This document shows, piece after piece, positions 45,139 through 53,190 of a stretch of 64,000 bases of DNA. Numbering within the stretch: position 1 is the stretch's first letter; each line of letters opens with the position of its first letter. Origin of the DNA: an uncultured Polycyclovorans sp. (GTDB lineage Bacteria; Pseudomonadota; Gammaproteobacteria; Nevskiales; Nevskiaceae); the NCBI GenBank assembly GCA_936928855.1, contig CAKZHZ010000054.1, forward strand, positions 30,098-94,097, in the 5' to 3' direction. A program made the translations under genes and the position numbers. A model generated the notes under the pieces. It searched no databases, was not told the DNA's origin, and saw only the letters and a list, made by a program, of their open reading frames with translations.

Positions 45139-46197
45139 TCAGGCAAAGGTGTGTTGCGGACCCAGCGGCGCGTCGTCCGCCAGGATGTGCTGATCGATAC
45201 GGCGCTTGTGAAAGCCGCGGCTGCCCCAGGTGGCATCGAGCGCCCAGGCGCGTTTGACGAACATCTGCAGGTCGGCTTCCCAGGTATAGCCCATGGCGCC
45301 ATGCACCTGGATGCCCTTGCGCGCCGCCAGCCGCGCGGCTTCGCCGGCGGCAAGCCGGGCATGCGAGACGTACACCGAGCGCAGTGGATGACCACTGTCG
45401 AGCGCATCGGCGGCGCGGTAGACGACGGGTTCGGCGAACTCCACCTTCACCGCCACGTCCGCCATGTGGTGCTTCACTGCCTGCATCGAGCCGATGGCCT
45501 TGCCGAACTGCTTGCGCTGCGCCGCATAGTCGACCCCGAGGTCGAGCATGCGGTGCGCCAGCCCCAGCAGCTGCGCCGCCACCGCCAGGCCCGCCTGATC
45601 GATCAGGCCCTGCCACAGCGGGGCCCCGATGGCGGCGGTGCCGATGCGGGTATCGGCGCCGGGCGTCCACTCGACGTGATACAGCCGCCGCGAAAGATCG
45701 ATGCTGGGGTTGTCACGCAAGGTCACCTGATCCCGTGACAGCGCGTGAATCTCGTCGTCATGCCACAGCAGCAGCAGATCGGCCGCCTCGGCATCCGCCA
45801 CCAGCGGGTTGACCGGATGCCCGATGGCCACGCGCGCGCGCCCTTCGGCGATGCGCGGCAACCAGGCACGCTTGAGTTCCACACTGGCAGGCAGCTGGTT
45901 GAGCAGCCACACGGCGAGGAAGGCCGAGTCCACCAGCGAGTCGGGAATGCCGTGATAGCCCAGCTCCTGTTGCACCAGCACCCAGTCGGTGGCGCCCAGG
46001 CCGATGCCGCCGAAGGCCTCCGGCACCGACAGCGCGGTCAGGCCCTGGTCGGCGAGCTTGCCGCGCAGCTCGGCGGAACGGCCGGTCTTGGTGGTCTCCC
46101 AGATGTCGCGCAGCATTTCCGGGGCGGCTTCCACCACCAGGAACTTGCGGATGGCATCGCGGAAGGCGAGCTGTTGGGCGTCGAAAGTGAAGTCCAT
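45139..46197 (-). CDS. acyl-CoA dehydrogenase small subunit (non-catalytic type)
   Basis: A 352-residue acyl-CoA dehydrogenase fold. It keeps the FAD-side helix IQVHGAMGYTWEADLQMF, but the usual C-terminal '(Y/I)EGT' with the catalytic Glu is replaced by a segment around KRAWALDATWGS. In steroid degraders such proteins pair with a full partner to form alpha2beta2 enzymes, for example IpdE1-IpdE2. The partner is likely the gene 53 bp upstream (46251-47417). Confidence 0.87.
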   Translation of the reverse strand: MDFTFDAQQLAFRDAIRKFLVVEAAPEMLRDIWETTKTGRSAELRGKLADQGLTALSVPEAFGGIGLGATDWVLVQQELGYHGIPDSLVDSAFLAVWLLNQLPASVELKRAWLPRIAEGRARVAIGHPVNPLVADAEAADLLLLWHDDEIHALSRDQVTLRDNPSIDLSRRLYHVEWTPGADTRIGTAAIGAPLWQGLIDQAGLAVAAQLLGLAHRMLDLGVDYAAQRKQFGKAIGSMQAVKHHMADVAVKVEFAEPVVYRAADALDSGHPLRSVYVSHARLAAGEAARLAARKGIQVHGAMGYTWEADLQMFVKRAWALDATWGSRGFHKRRIDQHILADDAPLGPQHTFA

Positions 46198-46250
46198 GGT
46201 CTATACCTCGAAGCGCGTGACGCTGCGGACGGCCTGCGCAGTCGGCTTGT

Positions 46251-47417
46251 TCATGCGCGGGGCAGGCCGAGCATGCGCTCGGCGATGATGTTGCGCTGGA
46301 TCTCGTTGGTGCCGGCGTAGATGGGGCCGGCCTGGGCGAACAGGAAGCCATCCAACCAATGGCCGACGTCGCCGGCATCCGGGGCATGCGCCATCAGCTC
46401 GCCGCGGGCGCCGAGAATGCTCATCGCCGTCTCGTGCATCAACAGGTCCAGCTCCGACCAGAAGATCTTGTTGGTGGAGGCCTCGGCGCCAATCTGGCCG
46501 CCCTTGGCGAGCCGGCTGGCGGTGCGGTAGGTCGCCAGTGCGTAGGCCTCGGCATCCATCCAGCTCTTGAGTACGGCATCGCGCACGCCGGGGTCGCTGT
46601 CGGCGCTGTCCTGATGCGCACGATAGAGGTCCACCAATTGGCGTGCGGTCTGCTGGAAGCGCGCCGGTGACCGCAGCATCAGACCGCGTTCGAAGCCGGC
46701 GGTGGCCATACAGATCTTCCAGCCTTCGCCTTCACCGCCCAGCCGGTTCTCCACCGGCACGCGCACGTTGTCGAAAAAGATCTCGGCAAAACCGGGCAGG
46801 CCGTTGAGCTGTCGGATCGGGCGGATGGTGATGCCGGGCAGATTCAGCGGCAGCAACACGAAGGTGAGGCCGTGATGCCGCTGCGACTCCGGCTCGGTAC
46901 GGAACAGTCCGAACAGCCAGTCCGCCCACACCGCCCGCGTCGACCAGGTCTTCTGTCCATTGATGACGTAATGATCGCCATCGCGCACGGCCTTGCTGCG
47001 AATTGCCGCCATGTCGGAACCGGCGCCGGGTTCCGACCAGCCCTGGGCCCAGATGTCATCGCCGGCCGCCATGCGCGGCAGAAAGCGCGCCTTCTGTTCC
47101 TCGGTGCCGTACTCCATCAGGGTCGGGGCCAGCAGGAACACGCCGTTCTGGTTGACCCGCAGCGGTGCCCGCGCCGCCCAGTACTCCTCTTCGAAGATCA
47201 GCCACTCGATCAGGTCCAGCCCGCGGCCGCCGAGGTGTCGCGGCCAGGTCACCGCACTGAAGGCGTTGCGATTGAGCGTGCGCTCCCACTCGCGGTGCGC
47301 GGCAAAGCCTTCCTCGGTGTCGAAGCTGGGCAGCGGCTGCGACGGCACGTTGGCCGCCATCCATTCACGCACTTCGGCGCGGAAGCGTTTTTGTTTTTCG
47401 GTGTAGGCGAGTCTCAT
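46251..47417 (-). CDS. acyl-CoA dehydrogenase large subunit (FadE30/IpdE1-like)
   Basis: A 388-residue acyl-CoA dehydrogenase with GWSEPGAGSDMAAIRSKA, YVINGQKTWSTRA and a C-terminal IYAGTNEIQRNIIAERMLGL, where the position before Gly-Thr is Ala rather than Glu; the catalytic base may lie elsewhere, as in other steroid FadE proteins. It probably pairs with the 352-residue subunit and dehydrogenates a HIP-CoA-type intermediate. Its start overlaps the echA20 stop by 4 bp. Confidence 0.88.
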   Translation of the reverse strand: MRLAYTEKQKRFRAEVREWMAANVPSQPLPSFDTEEGFAAHREWERTLNRNAFSAVTWPRHLGGRGLDLIEWLIFEEEYWAARAPLRVNQNGVFLLAPTLMEYGTEEQKARFLPRMAAGDDIWAQGWSEPGAGSDMAAIRSKAVRDGDHYVINGQKTWSTRAVWADWLFGLFRTEPESQRHHGLTFVLLPLNLPGITIRPIRQLNGLPGFAEIFFDNVRVPVENRLGGEGEGWKICMATAGFERGLMLRSPARFQQTARQLVDLYRAHQDSADSDPGVRDAVLKSWMDAEAYALATYRTASRLAKGGQIGAEASTNKIFWSELDLLMHETAMSILGARGELMAHAPDAGDVGHWLDGFLFAQAGPIYAGTNEIQRNIIAERMLGLPRA

Positions 47418-48178
47418 GCCTTGGGTCCAAACTGGGCGTCGCGCTTCTCGACGAAGGCGCGCCGGGTTTCGGCGGAATCCGGGCTCATGTAGGCCTGCAG
47501 GGTGAAGCCCTGCTCCCAGCGATACTTGGCTTCCAGATTGCCGTCCTCGATGCCGTTGAGGGATTCCTTGGCGAGCCGGATCATGGCCGGGCTCTTGGCG
47601 GCAATGCTGCGTGCGATGGCCAGCGCGGTGTCGCGCAGCTGTTCGCGCGGCACCACCCGTTCGATCGCCCCCAGGCGGTAGCCCTCGGCGGCGGTGATCG
47701 GCTCGCCGGTGAAGTACATCATGCGCACCTTCTGCACCGGAAACAGGCGTTGCAGATGCGCGCCACCGCCCATGGCGCCGCGGTCCACCTCGGGCACGCC
47801 GAAGGTGGCGCAGTCGCTGGCCACCACGATGTCGGCGGCGCCGGCCAGGCCAATGCCACCGCCCAGCACGAAGCCATGCACGGCGACGATCACCGGCACC
47901 GGGCAGCGGTGCACCGCTTCGAAGCTGCGATAGTTACCGGCGTTGACCGAGACGATGCGCTGCGGCTCGCGGTCCAGTTCCTTGATGTCGACACCGGCGC
48001 AGAAGCCGCGCCCTTCGCCGCGCAGCACGATCACGTGCGCCTCAGGCAACTGACCCACGCGGGTGAGCTCATCGGCCAGGGCATGCCAGCCGGCATCGTT
48101 GAGCGCGTTCACCGGCGGTCGTTCGATGACGATCTCGGCGATGCCGTCGGTGACGGTGGTGGTGAAGCCGTGCGACAT
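47414..48178 (-). CDS. echA20: EchA20-type crotonase (ring-D hydrolase)
   Basis: A 254-residue crotonase-fold protein. RPPVNALNDAGWHALADEL, GEGRGFCAGVDIKELDREP, CPVPVIVAVHGFVLGGGIGL and the tail segment KYRWEQGFTLQAY match the pattern I recall for M. tuberculosis EchA20, which hydrolytically opens steroid ring D during C/D-ring breakdown. Its position directly next to an IpdC-type gene and near ipdA/ipdB is the same as in steroid degraders. It ends in a 4-bp overlap with the acyl-CoA dehydrogenase gene. Confidence 0.88.
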   Translation of the reverse strand: MSHGFTTTVTDGIAEIVIERPPVNALNDAGWHALADELTRVGQLPEAHVIVLRGEGRGFCAGVDIKELDREPQRIVSVNAGNYRSFEAVHRCPVPVIVAVHGFVLGGGIGLAGAADIVVASDCATFGVPEVDRGAMGGGAHLQRLFPVQKVRMMYFTGEPITAAEGYRLGAIERVVPREQLRDTALAIARSIAAKSPAMIRLAKESLNGIEDGNLEAKYRWEQGFTLQAYMSPDSAETRRAFVEKRDAQFGPKA

Positions 48179-48181
48179 GGT

Positions 48182-49240
48182 TCAGATCCTCAGCGCCGCA
48201 AGGCGCGCTTCGGCCTCCGCGACGATGCCCGAGATCACCTCGGCCACCGGCGGCAGCCGGTCGATATTGGCGGCGACCTGCCCGCTGGGCAGCACGCCTT
48301 CATCCGGATGGCCCTGGACCATGGCGCGCTGGATCAGCACCGGCGCATTGGCGGCCATCAGGGTCTGGATGGCACCGTCGCCCTCGCGCAGCGCCGCAAA
48401 GAAGGTGCGCATCATGTGACCGAGCGTCATCCCGGTCTGTCCACGCCACTGCCAGGCACTGGCCAGGGCCACCATCAGGCGCCGCAGCAGACCGCCGCGT
48501 TCCAGCCGCAGCAGCATGGGGTTGTCGATCATCCGCTGCGGCATGCCGTCGACGGCGGTGGAGGCGCGGATCCGCCCGGCATCGCGGACGTCGACATAAC
48601 GCTTGAGCGTGTCGGCGGGGACCGGCGACTCCGCCGTCATCAGGAAACGGGTGCCCATGGCGATGCCGGCGGCGCCAAAGGCCAGGGCCGCCGCCAGCCC
48701 GCGGCCGTTGTAGAAGCCGCCCGCCGCCACCACCGGCACGTCGACCGCCTCCAGCACCTGCGGCAGCAGCAGGGTGGTGGGCACGCTGCCGGTGTGGCCG
48801 CCGCCCTCCCCGCCCTGGATGGTGATGATGTCGGCCCCCAGCTGCACCGCCTTCACCGCGTGTTTGAGCGCGCCCACGGTGGGCATGCAGAGCACCCCGG
48901 CCGCCTTGAAACGGGCGATGGTGTCAGCGTCCGGGCCGCGGCCGTAGCTCACCGCGCGCACGCGGTCGGCGTTGTCCAGCACCACCTCGATCACCTCGCG
49001 GGCATTGGCCTGGAACATGTGAAAGTTGACGCCGAAGGGCGCGTCGCTGGCGGCGCGAATGGCCGCGATCTCCGCCTTCAGCTGTTCGGTGGACATCACC
49101 GCCGCAGCGAGAAAGCCGAAGCCGCCAGCACGGCTGGTGGCGATCACCAGTCCGCTGTCGGCGACCCAGCCCATGGCGGTCTGCACCACCGGATAGCGGC
49201 AACCGAGCCGCTCGCACAACACCGTCTGCAAGGCACTCAT
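48182..49240 (-). CDS. ipdC: IpdC-type flavoprotein of steroid C/D-ring degradation
   Basis: A 352-residue nitronate-monooxygenase-superfamily FMN barrel. YPVVQTAMGWVADSGLVIAT, IQGGEGGGHTGSVPTTLLL, VVAAGGFYNGRGLAAALA and GTRFLMTAES are as in IpdC, which adds a double bond to ring C of 5-oxo-HIC-CoA. It differs from the general family member at 13661-14632 in these segments and in its MLMAAN-like C-terminal part. It overlaps the upstream enoyl-CoA hydratase by 4 bp and precedes echA20 by 3 bp. Confidence 0.9.
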   Translation of the reverse strand: MSALQTVLCERLGCRYPVVQTAMGWVADSGLVIATSRAGGFGFLAAAVMSTEQLKAEIAAIRAASDAPFGVNFHMFQANAREVIEVVLDNADRVRAVSYGRGPDADTIARFKAAGVLCMPTVGALKHAVKAVQLGADIITIQGGEGGGHTGSVPTTLLLPQVLEAVDVPVVAAGGFYNGRGLAAALAFGAAGIAMGTRFLMTAESPVPADTLKRYVDVRDAGRIRASTAVDGMPQRMIDNPMLLRLERGGLLRRLMVALASAWQWRGQTGMTLGHMMRTFFAALREGDGAIQTLMAANAPVLIQRAMVQGHPDEGVLPSGQVAANIDRLPPVAEVISGIVAEAEARLAALRI

Positions 49241-50130
49241 CCCTTGGCGCCGGACTTGTTGGCCGCCGCCATCGACTTCGCATCCTGCCCGCCGAGCGGA
49301 TTGCCCTGGGTGAGATCACTCTGCGCGTGCGCGAAGTGGTGCATGTGGAACACCGCATCCATGGCGGTGCGCTTGCCGCGCAGGTCCTCGACGTGGTTGA
49401 CGGCCTGCTTGGTCAGCCACAGTCCGAGCCGACCCTTCTGCTTGAGGTTGTCCGCCATCGCCTGCACTTCCGCCTGCAACTGGTCGCGCGGCACGATGCG
49501 GTTGACCATGCCGAAGCCGTAGGCGCGCTGCGCCGGCATGCGCTCGCCGAGCAACAGGAATTCCTTGGCCACGCGCGGCGGCAACTCGAAGGCGTGGGCA
49601 AAGTACTCCACCCCCGGAATCCCCATGCGCTGCACCGGGTCCTGGAAGAAGGCATCGTCGCTGGCGACGATGAGGTCACAGACCCAGGCCAGCATCAGGC
49701 CGCCGGCGATGCAGGCGCCCTGCACCATGGCGATGGTGGGCTTGGGCATGTCGCGCCAGCGGCGACACATGCCGAGGTACACCTCCTGCTCGCGGGTGTA
49801 GAGCAGCTCGGCGCCCGGCTTGTTGGTGTGGTCCGGCAGCAACTGGGTGCGGTCGAAGGTCTTGTGGACATCGCGCCCCGGGGTGCCGATGTCATGCCCG
49901 GCCGAGAAGTGCTTGCCCTCACCGGCCAGCACGATCACCTTCACGCTGTCGTCGCTGACCGCCCGCTGGAAGGCCGCATCCAGCGCATAGGTCATCTGCG
50001 AGTTCTGTGCGTTGTTGAACTGGGGACGGTTCATCGTCACCCAGGCCACCCCGTCCTCGACCCGGTACAGCACCGGCGCGTCGGTCTCGTAGGTGATGTC
50101 CACCTGCTTGGGATCGACCAGGTCGCTCAT
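49237..50130 (-). CDS. enoyl-CoA hydratase family protein in the steroid operon
   Basis: A 297-residue crotonase. NRPQFNNAQNSQMTYALD, GEGKHFSAGHDIGTPGRD and VQGACIAGGLMLAWVCDLIV form the CoA and oxyanion sites. A characteristic PVQRMGIPGVEYFAHAFEL segment occupies the catalytic helix region. The exact step is unclear. ATG 50130 has a GGAG site that lies inside the adjacent tandem repeat. It is preceded by a possible small repeat-encoded frame whose stop overlaps this start codon. Confidence 0.88.
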   Translation of the reverse strand: MSDLVDPKQVDITYETDAPVLYRVEDGVAWVTMNRPQFNNAQNSQMTYALDAAFQRAVSDDSVKVIVLAGEGKHFSAGHDIGTPGRDVHKTFDRTQLLPDHTNKPGAELLYTREQEVYLGMCRRWRDMPKPTIAMVQGACIAGGLMLAWVCDLIVASDDAFFQDPVQRMGIPGVEYFAHAFELPPRVAKEFLLLGERMPAQRAYGFGMVNRIVPRDQLQAEVQAMADNLKQKGRLGLWLTKQAVNHVEDLRGKRTAMDAVFHMHHFAHAQSDLTQGNPLGGQDAKSMAAANKSGAKG

Positions 50131-50414
50131 CGACGACTCCGAATGCCGGGGGGGTGAGCCGGAAGCGCATGGCTGCCAGTGGCAGGCATGCCCGGCGAAC
50201 GCCGCGCCATGGACGGCGCGGCCGGGTCTGCATCCGTGCGCGGAGTACGCGCCATGGAGGGCATCGCCATCACGTCGTACTCCGAATGCCGGGTGGGTGA
50301 GCCGGAAACAGCATGGCTGCCAGTGGCAGGCGTGCCCGGCGAACGCCGCGCCATGGACGGCGCGGCCGGGGCTGCATCGGTGCGCTGAGTACGCGCCATG
50401 GAGGGCATCGCCAT
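50127..50414 (-). CDS. possible repeat-encoded 95-residue reading frame
   Basis: An open frame spans the whole tandem repeat. Its ATG overlaps the ipdB stop (TGATG) and its stop overlaps the enoyl-CoA hydratase start (ATGA). Its product contains a 48-residue repeat beginning MAMPSMARTxRTDA. Composition is unlike a normal protein, so it may only serve to carry ribosomes across the insertion. It could equally be chance. Confidence 0.25.
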   Translation of the reverse strand: MAMPSMARTQRTDAAPAAPSMARRSPGTPATGSHAVSGSPTRHSEYDVMAMPSMARTPRTDADPAAPSMARRSPGMPATGSHALPAHPPGIRSRR

Positions 50415-50443
50415 CACGTCGTACTCCGGATGCCGGGTGGGTT
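50136..50443. repeat. 143/144-bp tandem repeat, two full copies plus a partial third
   Basis: Copy 1 is 50136-50278 (143 bp), copy 2 is 50279-50422 (144 bp) and a third fragment is 50423-50443. The copies differ at only about nine positions. Each contains a perfect 8-bp stem GCCGCGCC/GGCGCGGC with a 6-base loop. The repeat fills the 283 bp between ipdB and the next gene and extends into the 3' end of ipdB. It is not a CRISPR, because unit and spacer structure is absent. Confidence 0.9.
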
Positions 50444-51208
50444 ATCCCGCAACTGCTTCGCCCGCACATCGCGCGGATCCAGCTCGCGGATGATGGCCAA
50501 CTGTTCTTCGCTGGGGTGCGCGGTTTCGCTCACCTCCGGGGCCTCGATCAGCGGGAACCCGGTAGCGGCCTGCACCTGGGCGAAGTCGACGCCGGGGTGC
50601 AGCTTGACCACCCGCACGGCATGGTCCGGGCCGCCGAAATCCATCACGCAGAGATCGGTGACGACCTGGTGGACCTTCATCAGGTCCCGCCGCACCCCGG
50701 CCGGCCAGCGCTCGTCGCGATAGCCCACCGAGCACACCACATCCACCTCGCCCTCGACGAAGACCCGCGGACCATGGTTGGGCACGAAGAAGGAATTGGC
50801 GTGATTGATGCTGTTGCCGGGAAAGCCGCGCAGGCCCAGCAGCTGGCGCTTGGGTTTGGCGTAATCGCCGATGCAGGCGATGTTGGCCTGGCCCCAGCGG
50901 TCCACCTGCACCGGCCCCACCAGGGCGTGACGGCGGCCGCGCCAGAGGTTGTCGAACACCCGCGAGTAGGGCATCCAGCCGCCGTAGGCGCGGCCCTCAT
51001 GCGACCTGGCGCCAATGCTCACCGGGTTTTCGGTGAGGAAGGCCTCGCCGTCGGTGATCATCAGCCCGGGGCTGTGGGTGCGCTTGGCGAGGCCCTGCGC
51101 CAGGCGGGGAATGATGCCGATGCCGGTGGCGAGCACTTCGCCCTCCTCACGCCAGACATCGGCGCAGGCACAGATCAGCAGTTCGGCGAGAGTGAAGGTC
51201 GTCGACAT
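50414..51208 (-). CDS. ipdB: IpdB, beta subunit of COCHEA-CoA hydrolase
   Basis: A 264-residue member of the class I CoA-transferase fold. In steroid degraders IpdA and IpdB form a hydrolase that opens the last ring (ring C) of COCHEA-CoA. Typical segments are FTLAELLICACADVWREEGE, GRRHALVGPVQVDRWGQAN and GVRRDLMKVHQVVTDLCVMD. The last residues (NPPGIRSTT) come from the flanking tandem repeat, so the native C-terminus has been altered. It starts 2 bp after the ipdA stop. Confidence 0.93.
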   Translation of the reverse strand: MSTTFTLAELLICACADVWREEGEVLATGIGIIPRLAQGLAKRTHSPGLMITDGEAFLTENPVSIGARSHEGRAYGGWMPYSRVFDNLWRGRRHALVGPVQVDRWGQANIACIGDYAKPKRQLLGLRGFPGNSINHANSFFVPNHGPRVFVEGEVDVVCSVGYRDERWPAGVRRDLMKVHQVVTDLCVMDFGGPDHAVRVVKLHPGVDFAQVQAATGFPLIEAPEVSETAHPSEEQLAIIRELDPRDVRAKQLRDNPPGIRSTT

Positions 51209-51210
51209 GC

Positions 51211-52110
51211 TCAGAACACCTGACGGGGAAGGGAACGGATGAAGTCGGCACCACCGACGGCCTGCTGATAGGCCGCCTCGTCGCCGCCCAGAAACTCAGC
51301 CTGGTACTGTGCCCAGCCGTCGTCGCCCTCCGCAGCGCCGCAGTAGCGCTGGATGTGCTTGGCATCCCAGCCGTAGCCCTCGTCACCCTGCAGGGCCACG
51401 TTGGAGGTGGGGTGGGCGCCGCCCGGCACGCAGGCCACACCGGTGACCAGGTTGCGCTCGAAGGGGTTGCGCTGGGCGTCCAGCTCGTCGCTGTCGAGCC
51501 GGTCCACCAGGGTTTCGCAGCTGACGTAGCAGCGCTCGGCGGCACGCGCGAACAGTTCGTCGAAGAACGGATCGGGCGCGTACAGGCGCGTGTTGCCGAG
51601 ACGGTCCGCCGTGTGCACATGCAGCAGGGCGACATCCAGCGGAATCGCCGGCATCGCCAGCAGCACCTCGCCATCGGCATAGGGCGAGGTGACTGTCTTC
51701 AGATCCGGGTTGACCTTGGTCATCAGATCGGTGGCCATGCCCACCCGCGTCGGCAGGAAGGGCAGTCGCATCGCGGCGGCGCGCAGGCCCCAGTGCAGCA
51801 GGCCCTCGTCCAGCTCCATTGCATCGACGGTGCCGGCCTCGCGGGCCTTACGGAAGAACGGCTCCAGCGGAATGAAGTCCAGCGAGACGAACCCGTAGAT
51901 GAGCTTGCGCACCTTGCCGGCGGCGCAGAGCATGCCCATGTCCATGCCGCCGTAACCCACGACCGTCAGGTCCTTGAGCGGCGAGCGCAGGATTTCGCGT
52001 ACCAGCGCCATCGGCTTGCGCCGCGGCCCCCAGCCACCGATGCCGATGGTCATGCCATCGCGCAGTTCGGCGACGATATCGGCGGGCGATTGTGCCTTGT
52101 TGATGATCAC
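51211..52110 (-). CDS. ipdA: IpdA, alpha subunit of COCHEA-CoA hydrolase
   Basis: A 299-residue CoA-transferase-fold protein with GMTIGIGGWGPRRKPMALVR, VVGYGGMDMGMLCAAGKV and DVALLHVHTADRLGNTRLYA. The acidic stretch AMELDEG at 97-103 includes Glu99 and Glu102, near where the catalytic Glu lies in characterised IpdA; I cannot tell which residue aligns. It acts on the one-ring steroid intermediate in the cytoplasm. The gene is directly adjacent to the extradiol dioxygenase stop and to ipdB. Confidence 0.93.
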   Translation of the reverse strand: MIINKAQSPADIVAELRDGMTIGIGGWGPRRKPMALVREILRSPLKDLTVVGYGGMDMGMLCAAGKVRKLIYGFVSLDFIPLEPFFRKAREAGTVDAMELDEGLLHWGLRAAAMRLPFLPTRVGMATDLMTKVNPDLKTVTSPYADGEVLLAMPAIPLDVALLHVHTADRLGNTRLYAPDPFFDELFARAAERCYVSCETLVDRLDSDELDAQRNPFERNLVTGVACVPGGAHPTSNVALQGDEGYGWDAKHIQRYCGAAEGDDGWAQYQAEFLGGDEAAYQQAVGGADFIRSLPRQVF

Positions 52111-53001
52111 TTACTGAAATCCGACGGAAAAATCATGGCCCCAGATCGAGACCTGCTGGGTGTGCGTGGTCTGCCAGGTGGCGGGATCCACTTCGATTCC
52201 CCCCCAGCCATACTCCAGGGCGAAATTGCCCGGCGTCAGCATGTAGAAGGAGGTCATGCGGTCGTTCTCGTGCTCGCCGAGGGTCGCCATCAACTTGACC
52301 CCGCCCTTGTCGCGACGATCGTGGGCCTTGCCGACATCGGTGAGCTGGTTCACCTCCAGCATGGCGTGCACACAGCCGGCCGGATGCGGCATCTCCGCCA
52401 GCGCCAGACTGTGGTGCCGGCCGCTGGCACCGTGCAGGAAATAGATGCGGATGACCGGGGCGTCCGGCCCGGGCTGGAAGTTGAAGACATCCGACAAGCC
52501 CATGCCGAACACCTCGGTGAAGAGCTTGAGCGTGGCATCGAAATGCGCCGGCGCCGGCAGCACGGTATGGCCCATGCCGAACACGCCGGTCTTGAAGCCC
52601 GCCACCCCGATGGGGGAGGTGAACGGCTGGTGGCCGCCGCTGTAGCCGGACACCAGCTCATGGCGGTTGCCGTCGGGGTCCGTGAAAGTGGCCAAGCGGC
52701 GGTAGCCGCGCGCGGCTGCCAGCGTCGCATCCTCGGCGGCTTCGATGCCTGCCGCAGCCAAGCCCTTCAGGGCGGCATCCAGGGCCGCATCGTCGGCCAG
52801 CTCCCAGCCGGAGGCGAGGTATCGGTCCGCGCTGCCGGCCACCACATGAATGCGGGCATCGCGTTCATCCACCTTCACGCGGGCACCCCCGCCCGGCAGC
52901 GTCTCCACCATCGCGCCGAGAATGGTTTCGCCGTAGGTCTTCCAGGAGGTGGCGTCGGCGGATTCCGCGACGATATAGGCCAGAGCCTGAATGCTGGGCA
53001 T
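52111..53001 (-). CDS. tesB: TesB/HsaC-type extradiol dioxygenase
   Basis: A 296-residue type I extradiol (vicinal oxygen chelate) dioxygenase that cleaves 3,4-dihydroxy-9,10-seco steroid (DHSA) at the 4,5 bond. The iron ligands are predicted as His145, His212 and Glu263, spaced as in BphC/HsaC, with His196 or His197 and Tyr253 as likely catalytic residues. A close relative could act on biphenyl-type catechols, but the steroid operon around it favours TesB. It is the first gene of the leftward operon; a GAGGGTG site precedes ATG 53001. Confidence 0.9.
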   Translation of the reverse strand: MPSIQALAYIVAESADATSWKTYGETILGAMVETLPGGGARVKVDERDARIHVVAGSADRYLASGWELADDAALDAALKGLAAAGIEAAEDATLAAARGYRRLATFTDPDGNRHELVSGYSGGHQPFTSPIGVAGFKTGVFGMGHTVLPAPAHFDATLKLFTEVFGMGLSDVFNFQPGPDAPVIRIYFLHGASGRHHSLALAEMPHPAGCVHAMLEVNQLTDVGKAHDRRDKGGVKLMATLGEHENDRMTSFYMLTPGNFALEYGWGGIEVDPATWQTTHTQQVSIWGHDFSVGFQ

Positions 53002-53190
53002 GGAGCACCCTCTTTGTGGGTTCGTTTTCGTGATGGGGATTATCGGAATCCCCCCCCGAGGACTCATCACCCGTTGGGGTTAGGGGTTGCCAGGACACGC
53101 CCCGCACAGGGGTTCACCTGAATGGACGAAGCATCCGCCTGACGATCCCCAATAATCCGGCGCACTCCCCTCGGCCGTGGACCCTCCCGT
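53002..53190. promoter_or_regulatory. divergent promoter region with an inverted repeat
   Basis: The 189-bp gap separates the leftward tesB-ipd operon from the rightward flavoprotein-fadD3 operon and must hold both promoters. A perfect 7-5-7 inverted repeat, GGGGATT...AATCCCC, lies at 53035-53053, close to the tesB start, and could be a repressor site. No regulator gene is adjacent. Confidence 0.5.

Noticed and set aside
50136..50443. CRISPR array
   Set aside because: Units are 143-144 bp, directly adjacent, with no unique spacers and no cas genes nearby.
50131..50469. N-terminal extension of the enoyl-CoA hydratase through the tandem repeat
   Set aside because: The extension is repeat-derived, overlaps ipdB, and a good start with a GGAG site exists at 50130.
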